Assembly: GCA_050289385.1 (NCBI GenBank)
Contig: JBNKFQ010000193.1
Coordinates: 1 to 15,027, forward strand
Direction: 5' to 3'
DNA length: 15,027 bases
From: JBNKFQ01 sp050289385
GTDB taxonomy: Bacteria; Pseudomonadota; Gammaproteobacteria; Pseudomonadales; Porticoccaceae
The notes below the pieces were generated by a model, which worked only from the letters and a program-made list of their open reading frames with translations, was not told the origin of the DNA and searched no databases. This document shows, piece by piece, positions 1-4,898 of the stretch. Made by a program: the position numbers and the translations under genes. The stretch's first letter is position 1. Each line of letters opens with the position of its first letter.

Positions 1-2
1 TG

Positions 3-110
3 CACTACATATCGATGTGGTACAACACGGATCGGCTTCACTCATACTTGGGGTACAAGAGTCCGGCCCGGTATGAAACTGAGATGATGCCGATGAGAAA
101 AGCTGCTTAA
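3..110 (+). CDS. IS3-family transposase (OrfB), C-terminal fragment
   Basis: An open frame entering from the left edge encodes 35 residues and stops at TAA 108-110. It contains WYNTDRLHSYLGYKSPARYE, the signature of the extreme C terminus of the DDE integrase-type transposase (OrfB) of IS3 elements, just after the catalytic Glu region. It joins and cuts the IS ends in transposition. The catalytic residues are upstream of the window, so intactness cannot be judged. The stop lies 6 nt before the putative inverted repeat, the usual IS3 layout. Family assignment is firm; subgroup is not. Confidence 0.85.
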   Translation, partial: HYISMWYNTDRLHSYLGYKSPARYETEMMPMRKAA

Positions 111-116
111 CTGGGG

Positions 117-141
117 TGTACAGAAAAGCTGGACCACGTCA
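117..141. repeat. putative right terminal inverted repeat of the IS3 element
   Basis: Read inward on the minus strand this begins TGACGTGGTCCAGC and ends near TGTACA. IS3-family ends usually begin TGA or TGT and carry a similar CAG-containing core. The partner repeat is off the window, so the boundary at 141 is inferred. Confidence 0.55.
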
Positions 142-253
142 GTGAGTAACGAAGCGAACGGGATCTCTTTGTCTCGAGGAATTCTGTAACTTATTGATTT
201 GTATAAAAATAGTGCGATCAGTTGAGTGCATGCAAGACCCGTCAGTGGTCTCG

Positions 254-294
254 TTAAACGCTTAGGCTTCTTTATCTCGGCAAGCCGCGTTTAA
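254..294. repeat. 41-bp imperfect inverted repeat in the gene-poor leader of the accessory region
   Basis: Arms TTAAACGC (254-261) and GCGTTTAA (287-294) are perfectly complementary. Inside them GGCTT (265-269) pairs with AAGCC (282-286), with a 3-nt bulge TTA on one side and a 12-nt loop. That gives 13 paired bases. GTTAAAC at 253-259 fits the integron core-site consensus GTTRRRY, and another small stem, AGACC-N7-GGTCT, lies just upstream. There is no T tract on either strand, so it does not look like a terminator. It may be a degenerate recombination site. The rest of 142-388 shows nothing I can name. Confidence 0.45.
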
Positions 295-388
295 AGAATA
301 TGCCTTAAGTGATGGAATTTGATATGCTTTTTGAACACTTATCGGCCTGAAATTTGGGTCAATAAAAGCGACATAGGCGTAAGTGGAT

Positions 389-697
389 ATGAAAGACTCA
401 ACCAAAGCCAAAATTGATGCCATGACCACCGCCGAACTCGAATGGGAGGTGGAGAACGAAAGTAAATCCATATTCCGCACAAATGAAAAACGGAAATATC
501 TTGCCGAGAGACTTTCAGAATTAAAAGCTGAGGAATCATTGCAGCGACATCGTGAGAATATAGAAGTGCAAAAGTCTGCCGCAATATCCAATAAAAAACA
601 TAATCCAGTAATACAAATTGCCATAGGCGTAACGATTCTTTTTATCGCTGCATGTCTTATTTTCATTTTTCGCACGCATTTAGGTATTCCTCTCTGA
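389..697 (+). CDS. hypothetical small protein: coiled coil plus C-terminal membrane helix
   Basis: I do not recognise this protein of about 102 residues. The first ~65 residues are highly charged and heptad-like (Glu/Lys/Arg-rich, with RKYLAERLSELKAEESLQRH), suggesting a coiled coil. It then has a basic stretch (NKKHN) and one hydrophobic segment (VIQIAIGVTILFIAACLIFIF) close to the C terminus. This suggests a tail-anchored inner-membrane protein with its coil in the cytoplasm. I chose ATG 389; an in-frame GTG at 383 is possible, with AGG 5 nt before it. The stop at 697 is 9 nt before a candidate attC site, the arrangement of an integron cassette gene. A 148-residue antisense frame over the same bases is taken as a shadow. 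Confidence 0.6.
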   Translation: MKDSTKAKIDAMTTAELEWEVENESKSIFRTNEKRKYLAERLSELKAEESLQRHRENIEVQKSAAISNKKHNPVIQIAIGVTILFIAACLIFIFRTHLGIPL

Positions 698-706
698 TGC
701 AAATCC

Positions 707-761
707 ACTTAACAAGGCTCCGCAATGGACGGCTTCGCCGCCGCTGGGCGCGGTGTTAGCT
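707..761 (+). other. candidate integron attC recombination site
   Basis: ACTTAAC (707-713) fits the R'' consensus RYYYAAC exactly. GTTAGCT (755-761) is a 6/7 match to the R' core GTTRRRY. The two ends pair at 6 of 7 positions, counting a G-T wobble. Between them lies a GC-rich imperfect palindrome (CCGC with GCGG, CGGC-TTC-GCCG). The 55-bp length is near the minimum for attC. Its place, 9 nt after one stop and 20 nt before the next ATG, is typical of cassette junctions. No integrase or attI is in the window, so the call is structural. Confidence 0.55.
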
Positions 762-781
762 GCACGTTCAAGGATTGAGTA

Positions 782-1057
782 ATGTCCAAAGTAAAAGACA
801 AATTATTTACTGTTTTGCGCAATAGGCCGCAGGTTATTACTCGGGCAGCTTTTTGGAAAATTCCCCATAATACAAGAGAGGATGAAGTAACCCTAAAGGT
901 GGGGAGATACAAAAAACCGAAGGATTGGTATGAAAATGAAGAGCCTGAATCACTAACCCCCAAGAGTGAGCTTACCTTCGATAACGAAGAGTTCGTTAAT
1001 CTCATCAATATTGAAGTTTGTTATTGGTTTATGGATACAGCACTGGAAAAACGATAG
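782..1057 (+). CDS. hypothetical protein, 91 aa, cassette-borne
   Basis: I do not recognise this protein. It is a soluble-looking, charged 91-residue protein with no signal peptide or membrane segment. The N terminus is basic (MSKVKDKLFTVLRNRPQ), the middle is rich in Lys, Tyr and Trp (VGRYKKPKDWYENEEPE) and the end is more hydrophobic (NLINIEVCYWFMDTALEKR). The ATG begins 20 nt after the R' core of the candidate attC, as cassette genes often do. No good ribosome binding site is evident; GGATTGAG at 772-779 is the nearest purine-rich stretch. An antisense frame at 709-1008 overlaps it and the attC and is judged spurious. Confidence 0.6.
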   Translation: MSKVKDKLFTVLRNRPQVITRAAFWKIPHNTREDEVTLKVGRYKKPKDWYENEEPESLTPKSELTFDNEEFVNLINIEVCYWFMDTALEKR

Positions 1058-1125
1058 CTAAAAAGCAAATACTGTCCAGCTTAAAAAACAACACCAAATA
1101 GTCAGGCTACGACAGGTGTAGGATA

Positions 1126-1147
1126 CTGCCGGATTTTTGCCGGACAG
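1126..1147. repeat. stem-loop in the 213-bp gap 1058-1270
   Basis: CTGCCGG (1126-1132) pairs with CCGG-A-CAG (1140-1147) around loop ATTTTTG, with one bulged A. It is followed by GTTATGT (1149-1155), a 6/7 match to the integron core site. GCTTAAA (1079-1085) is a poor partner on the left, so a decayed attC is possible but weak. There is no T tract after the stem, so a rho-independent terminator is not supported. Confidence 0.3.
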
Positions 1148-1207
1148 AGTTATGTTTTGTTGTGCTTCCACTAAAAGGTCAATAAAAACAATATGTTAAG
1201 TTTGTGC

Positions 1208-1237
1208 TTGCAAGCTTCGAAAAGCGTTGTGTAAATT
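1208..1237 (+). promoter_or_regulatory. possible sigma-70 promoter for the lipoprotein gene
   Basis: TTGCAA (1208-1213) and TAAATT (1232-1237) are separated by 18 nt, each matching 4 of 6 consensus bases. The -35 lies inside the perfect palindrome GCTTGCAAGC (1206-1215). The position fits a ~30-nt leader before the ATG at 1271. This is a weak match found by eye. Confidence 0.3.
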
Positions 1238-1270
1238 ACGATTCAACCCTGTCTATAAGGATATATTGAT

Positions 1271-2023
1271 ATGAAATTTGTTTGGATAATCTTCGCCACA
1301 TTACTTTTGCTCGGTTGCGCCCAAGAAGATCCCAAGGTCGATCTTGTGAAGAGATTTTGGCAAGCTATGGACACAAATGACGCGGAAACTCTGAGGCAAG
1401 TTCTTAGTGATCCCAAGCAGGCGGAAAATTTTGCTGATGGTAGCGTGGTTCTTGAAGTCGAAAGCTATGAAGTTCTGGAACCTGCAAAGGAAGGCGTAAA
1501 TGTAAAATTTGTCCGGTACTGCTATCCGGATATAATTGTATCGACAGTTATTTCCGAAAAGGACGGCACGCCGAAAATTGATCTAAAGGCTACTTTGCAA
1601 GCGCAAATGAAACAGATGGCAGGCGTAAAACCCACTGAAAAATATTGCTATCAGTTTCAAGACAGGCCAATGCAAGGCGTGATAAATGGTAAACCTTGGC
1701 AAGCTGATCATATGAATCGTCAAATGATAGATTTTGGTACAAAGAAAGAAGAAAAACTTTCAATTGTTGCCGAACCCTGTCCACAAGAGAACTGTTTTAT
1801 GCTCTCTACTCCAAGTGTTCTTGTCAGCAACCTGGATCTTTCTGGAGATGGAGGAAATTTCGACAATAGAAACAATATTACAATTTTCACTCCTCCCGGC
1901 GACAATAAGATTTTGTCCGAAGGAAGTTATAGAGTTTCTACTTCCAGTGATGGTAAAACCAAGCTGGAATTAAGTTTTAAAGATGATAGTGGTGATAATA
2001 TAAATGGCTACATTTTCTATTAA
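1271..2023 (+). CDS. predicted lipoprotein with DUF4878/NTF2-like N-terminal region
   Basis: The N terminus is a lipoprotein signal peptide ending in lipobox LLGC, so Cys16 should be lipidated and the mature protein tethered to a membrane, facing the periplasm or cell surface. Residues ~24-105 (VDLVKRFWQAMDTNDAETLRQVLSD..) resemble DUF4878/SnoaL-like lipoprotein domains. After a linker, residues ~134-250 begin GVINGKPWQA and are rich in Ser, Asp and Asn with Cys169 and Cys174, looking like a small beta-rich domain. AAGG at 1257-1260 lies 10 nt before the ATG. The role is unknown. A candidate attC follows the stop by 4 nt, so it may be a cassette gene. Overlapping frames at 1590-1973 are shadows. 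Confidence 0.75.
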   Translation: MKFVWIIFATLLLLGCAQEDPKVDLVKRFWQAMDTNDAETLRQVLSDPKQAENFADGSVVLEVESYEVLEPAKEGVNVKFVRYCYPDIIVSTVISEKDGTPKIDLKATLQAQMKQMAGVKPTEKYCYQFQDRPMQGVINGKPWQADHMNRQMIDFGTKKEEKLSIVAEPCPQENCFMLSTPSVLVSNLDLSGDGGNFDNRNNITIFTPPGDNKILSEGSYRVSTSSDGKTKLELSFKDDSGDNINGYIFY

Positions 2024-2027
2024 TCGC

Positions 2028-2083
2028 ATATAACAATAAGCGGGTATGGGACATCTTGAGGTGCCTCCCTATCCCGATTGACT
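2028..2083 (+). other. possible degenerate attC site / long hairpin
   Basis: ATATAAC (2028-2034) matches RYYYAAC at 6 of 7 positions and ATTGACT (2077-2083) matches GTTRRRY at 5 of 7. Between them is a palindrome with CGGG-TAT-GGGA pairing to TCCC-TAT-CCCG across a symmetrical 3x3 internal loop. The 56-bp span is almost that of the better candidate at 707-761, and it again sits between a stop (2023) and a start (2096). End pairing is poor, so a plain hairpin remains possible. Confidence 0.35.
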
Positions 2084-2095
2084 GTAAAGGGTGCT

Positions 2096-2460
2096 ATGAA
2101 GAAGTTTTCCGTTTTGCTTGTTTTTTACTCCAGGGATGTGTGGTATGCGAATGCATTGACATGAAGTGCGAGCGAGAAGTTAAACCAATAGATAAAACCT
2201 TCGATGTGACTCTCGAGTATCAAGACAGCAAGATGCGCGTGAATAGAAAGTGCGAAGAGTATTACGATGCTATGTGCGCAGAGTGCGGAAATTACTGGAC
2301 TGTTCGTGAAGTTGGCTTTGAATCGCAGTATCAAACCAGCAAGTTTCAGTTTGCCGATGCCAAATTGGGGGGAATTGAATCTCCAGTCCCCAGTTGCAGA
2401 GACATGGTTAATGGTAGGGAGCAAGTAGTCAAAAAGAAGAACTGGACTCGCTTCCCTTGA
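2096..2460 (+). pseudogene. small Cys-rich lipoprotein gene, frameshifted in its signal peptide
   Basis: AAAGG at 2086-2090 precedes ATG 2096, which starts MKKFSVLLVF and then terminates at TGA 2162-2164. One extra T in the T6 run at 2121-2126 would give MKKFSVLLVFLLQGC, a proper lipoprotein signal with lipobox Cys15. The frame would then stay open to TGA 2458-2460, about 121 residues. The downstream frame reads as real protein with many Cys residues (VVCECIDMKCERE, AMCAECGNYW). The apparent open frame from TTG 2056 lies in a hairpin and is not a credible start. The gene may be decayed, phase-variable by slippage, or affected by a sequencing error. The product is unrecognised; adjacent cassette-like sites suggest it was mobile. 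Confidence 0.6.
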
Positions 2461-2528
2461 TCTGCCATTATCCCGCCCGCTCAAACATCTACCGACATTA
2501 ACCAGCCCAATACAGGACATTCCACTCT

Positions 2529-2870
2529 ATGAGCAAACTACCCAATTGCCCCAAATGCGAGTCATCATATAGCTACGAAGACGGTTTGTTATATATTTGC
2601 CCGGAATGCGCCCACGAATGGTCACAGCAGGGCGAGGAAGAGGGCGGTGATGTCACCCCGGTATATAAAGATGCCAACGGCAACCCCCTTAGCGACGGAG
2701 ACACGGTTACCGTGATCAAAGACCTCAAAATCAAGGGCTCGTCGCAAGTGGTAAAAGTAGGCACCAAAGTGAGAAACATTCGCCTTGTCGACGGTGACCA
2801 TGATATCGACTGTAAAATTGATGGTATCGGCGCTATGAAACTCAAATCCGAATTTGTCAAAAAAGCGTAA
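2529..2870 (+). CDS. yjdM: YjdM (PhnA-type) zinc-ribbon protein
   Basis: At 113 residues it matches the family length and sequence almost throughout. The N-terminal zinc ribbon has CPKC (Cys7, Cys10) and CPEC (Cys24, Cys27). The C-terminal SH3-like domain carries family motifs KDANGNPLSDGD, TVIKDLKIKGSSQ and the ending MKLKSEFVKKA. The E. coli homologue was long called PhnA for its position near the phn operon. Despite that name it is not the phosphonoacetate hydrolase PhnA, and its role is still unclear. A weak AGGA lies 11 nt before the ATG. It stands alone here and is followed by a terminator-like hairpin. It marks the return from the AT-rich cassette-like region to ordinary chromosomal coding. 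Confidence 0.93.
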   Translation: MSKLPNCPKCESSYSYEDGLLYICPECAHEWSQQGEEEGGDVTPVYKDANGNPLSDGDTVTVIKDLKIKGSSQVVKVGTKVRNIRLVDGDHDIDCKIDGIGAMKLKSEFVKKA

Positions 2871-2908
2871 TCAGATACCTGACCAGTCTGACTTCGTCAT
2901 TTTTTTTG

Positions 2909-2938
2909 AAATTGACCCGCTCAATAACGGGAATTTTT
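2909..2938 (+). terminator. rho-independent terminator after yjdM
   Basis: AAATT-GA-CCCG (2909-2919), an 8-nt loop and CGGG-AATTT (2928-2936) form a stem with a 2-nt bulge, running into five T residues at 2934-2938. It begins 38 nt after the yjdM stop. The T tract is short, so strength is uncertain. Confidence 0.5.
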
Positions 2939-3299
2939 GATATTTATAAGAGAAATCTCCAGATAATAAAAATTTACTTGAGGGATTGGGAGGCAGCTTT
3001 TGGAAAAAATTTAAAAATAGACTCACCAAATAATGTAATCAACTGTCCTTGCTTAAACGCAGATTATTGTCGATTAAAGGCAGGAAAATTGAAAAATAGT
3101 TCGTTCAAGTTGCTGTTACATCGATATAATTATTAAATAGAAATACAAACAGTTCGCATCATCTCTTCTAATGCCCTGGCGCAGGGTATAAGATTTCCGC
3201 TTGTAATGGCTCTGCCCCCACTACCAATTCTGGCCTCTCGGCTTGCTGTGACTTTTTCTGTAATCACATGCAGCCGGCCTGAGTAAGGACGCTACAGTT
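2939..3299. other. AT-rich intergenic region without a convincing gene
   Basis: A 76-codon frame with a TTG start at 2906 runs to 3136 but begins inside the terminator, has no ribosome binding site and resembles nothing I know, so it is not called. The stretch holds TATAAT-like words (3124-3129, 3187-3192) without good -35 partners. AAGGA at 3285-3289 is the ribosome binding site of the next gene. Nothing else can be supported. Confidence 0.4.
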
Positions 3300-4778
3300 A
3301 TGGTCAAGTTAAAACTGGTCAAGAAACCCCCGGTATCTAAACAGGACGACAATGCACCGCGCTGGCGCATTCTGGTGGCAGACGATGATGCGTCTGTACA
3401 TACCGTGACCCGCATGGCACTCAGGAATTTGACGTATCAGGGCCGCGGAGTGGAAATCCTGAGCGCGCAAAACGCGACGGAAGCCAGAGCTCTGCTGGCG
3501 GAGCATACGGATATCGCCATTGTTCTGCTCGAAGTGGTGATGGACTCGGACGACGCTGGCCTGAAACTGGTTCGCCACATTCGGGAAGTGCTGGGCAATA
3601 ACCATATCCGTATCATTCTGCGCACCGACCAGGCCGGGCAAGCGCCGGAAGAGGAAGTGATTGTCAAATACGATATCAACGATTGCAAAACCAAAACGGA
3701 AATCACTACACAGAAGCTGTTTTTCAGCACCATTACCGCATTGCGCACCTGGGATCACCTGCGTGCGCTGGATATGCATCGCAAGGGCTTGCAAAGGATT
3801 ATCGAAACCTCGGATTCCCTTCATCAGGAACACTCGTTGCAACTGTTCTCGTCCGGTGTGCTCACCCAGCTCGGTTCAATGATGAGCGTGGGGGATAACG
3901 GCATGTTGCTGGTTCAGTACGACAAATCCCGTTCCGATGAAGACAACAGGATAATAGTCCTTGCGGCCAGCGAGTCGTGCTGGACGGTAGCGAGCTGCGA
4001 TTGGGAATCGCTGCCGGTTACCAGTGAAGTGCGTGAAATGATCCTGAACACCTTTGACACTCAAGGTAACAGTTACGGCGCCAGTCACACCACCTTGTAT
4101 TTCGGGCATGAGGATTGTGAAGAGCCGTCTCAGGTGGCTTATTTACACTGTCCCATGCCAGACGAGGAAACGCGCAACCTGGTGGAGCTGTTTTGCAACA
4201 AAATCACCTCAAACTTCCGCAAACTTTATCTTTATGAGCAATTGTGGGAAAGCAAAACCCAACTGGAACGCGAGCTCGAAGACACCACCCGGGCATTGGG
4301 CAATGCCCGCTGGCGCCTTACCCGCTTGGCAACAACCGACGCGCTCACCGGAGTTCCCAATCATCTGTATTTCAGTGAGCAACTGGAGCGTGAAATAGCC
4401 CGGCAGTCTCGCTGCGGAGGTGTGTTTTGCGTGGCCATATTTGAAATTGACGATTTCGAGTATATTGCCACCCGTTACGGTGAAACAGTGAGCGACCGCA
4501 TATTGCAAATGGTGGCAGAGCGACTCAGGCAGAGTATTCGCGCCGTCGATTTGCCGGGCAGGATCAGCGGCGCGCGTTTTTCCATATTGTTTGTGGACAG
4601 TCGGCTAAAGGAAGCCAGGAATTTGATCAACCGCTTGCGCGTGGCGGTGTTAAAACACAGTCTTGGGCCGGTTGGCAAGAAGCTGACCATCCGCGCCGGT
4701 GTTGTGCAGGCGCAACCGGGCGAGACGGCAACAGCTCTGTTGATGCGCGCCAGTGATGCTCTGTCTGTGAACTGTTAA
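3300..4778 (+). CDS. receiver-DUF3369-degenerate GGDEF protein, probable c-di-GMP sensor
   Basis: The 492-residue protein has a response-regulator receiver (~23-150), a DUF3369 domain (~165-320), a coiled linker and a GGDEF-fold domain (~340-490). In the receiver the acidic pocket Asp28-30 is present, but the phosphoacceptor in the family's LLDVVM motif is Glu78 (LLEVVM). This may mimic permanent phosphorylation. In the GGDEF domain the active loop reads SGARF (423-427), and the first metal-binding Asp is Glu (EIDDF), so cyclase activity is very unlikely. The inhibitory-site motif RxxD remains as RAVD just before it, as in degenerate GGDEF proteins such as PelD that bind c-di-GMP as effectors. 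AAGGA lies 10 nt before the ATG. The next gene encodes a GGDEF-EAL protein, a plausible partner. Domain calls are firm; sensor function is inferred. Confidence 0.88.
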   Translation: MVKLKLVKKPPVSKQDDNAPRWRILVADDDASVHTVTRMALRNLTYQGRGVEILSAQNATEARALLAEHTDIAIVLLEVVMDSDDAGLKLVRHIREVLGNNHIRIILRTDQAGQAPEEEVIVKYDINDCKTKTEITTQKLFFSTITALRTWDHLRALDMHRKGLQRIIETSDSLHQEHSLQLFSSGVLTQLGSMMSVGDNGMLLVQYDKSRSDEDNRIIVLAASESCWTVASCDWESLPVTSEVREMILNTFDTQGNSYGASHTTLYFGHEDCEEPSQVAYLHCPMPDEETRNLVELFCNKITSNFRKLYLYEQLWESKTQLERELEDTTRALGNARWRLTRLATTDALTGVPNHLYFSEQLEREIARQSRCGGVFCVAIFEIDDFEYIATRYGETVSDRILQMVAERLRQSIRAVDLPGRISGARFSILFVDSRLKEARNLINRLRVAVLKHSLGPVGKKLTIRAGVVQAQPGETATALLMRASDALSVNC

Positions 4779-4822
4779 CCATCACCCTCGACCAGCCCGT
4801 GACAGCATTTGGCACATCCCGC

Positions 4823-4850
4823 GTGACAGCCACCCAAAACGCCGTATAAT
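4823..4850 (+). promoter_or_regulatory. sigma-70 promoter for the GGDEF-EAL gene
   Basis: GTGACA (4823-4828), 5 of 6 bases of the -35 consensus, is separated by 16 nt from a perfect TATAAT (4845-4850). Transcription would start near 4857, giving a leader of about 40 nt. It suggests the gene has its own promoter and need not depend on the upstream gene. Confidence 0.55.
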
Positions 4851-4864
4851 CGGCCTTTTGGTCA

Positions 4865-4888
4865 CCCGTTCCGGATAAACGGGCGAGG
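4865..4888 (+). promoter_or_regulatory. 5' leader hairpin beside the ribosome binding site
   Basis: CCCGTT (4865-4870) pairs with AACGGG (4878-4883) around a 7-nt loop. GAGG (4885-4888), the probable Shine-Dalgarno, begins one base after the stem and lies 10 nt before the ATG. The stem could limit ribosome access. There is no sign of a GEMM c-di-GMP riboswitch in so short a leader. Confidence 0.35.
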
Positions 4889-4898
4889 CTGGGCTGGA

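Larger units (their letters stand above)
1..141 (+). mobile_element. IS3-family insertion sequence, right end only
   Basis: The first 141 bases hold the end of an IS3-family element: the last 35 codons of its transposase, a 6-nt gap and a terminal inverted repeat ending ..CCACGTCA at 141. The left part lies outside the window, so neither the full element nor its paired inverted repeat or target duplication can be seen. The window may begin here because the contig broke in a multicopy IS. The family call rests on the transposase tail and the shape of the end. Confidence 0.8.

Noticed and set aside
262..708. 148-codon minus-strand frame opposite the first small gene
   Set aside because: It is antisense to a more protein-like frame, overlaps the inverted repeat at 254-294 and reaches the attC edge, has no ribosome binding site, and its residues resemble no family.
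1079..1155. third attC between the 91-aa gene and the lipoprotein
   Set aside because: GTTATGT fits the core at 6/7 but the left partner GCTTAAA pairs poorly and the internal stem is not attC-like.
2056..2460. 134-codon frame from TTG 2056 as an intact gene
   Set aside because: The TTG lies in a hairpin loop with no ribosome binding site, while ATG 2096 with AAAGG and a signal peptide in another frame explains the gene better as frameshifted.
2906..3136. 76-codon frame with TTG start after yjdM
   Set aside because: It starts inside the yjdM terminator hairpin, lacks a ribosome binding site and is in AT-rich DNA; possible but not supportable.
4851..4898. c-di-GMP (GEMM) riboswitch before the GGDEF-EAL gene
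   Set aside because: The leader is only about 40 nt with one short stem, too small for the GEMM fold.
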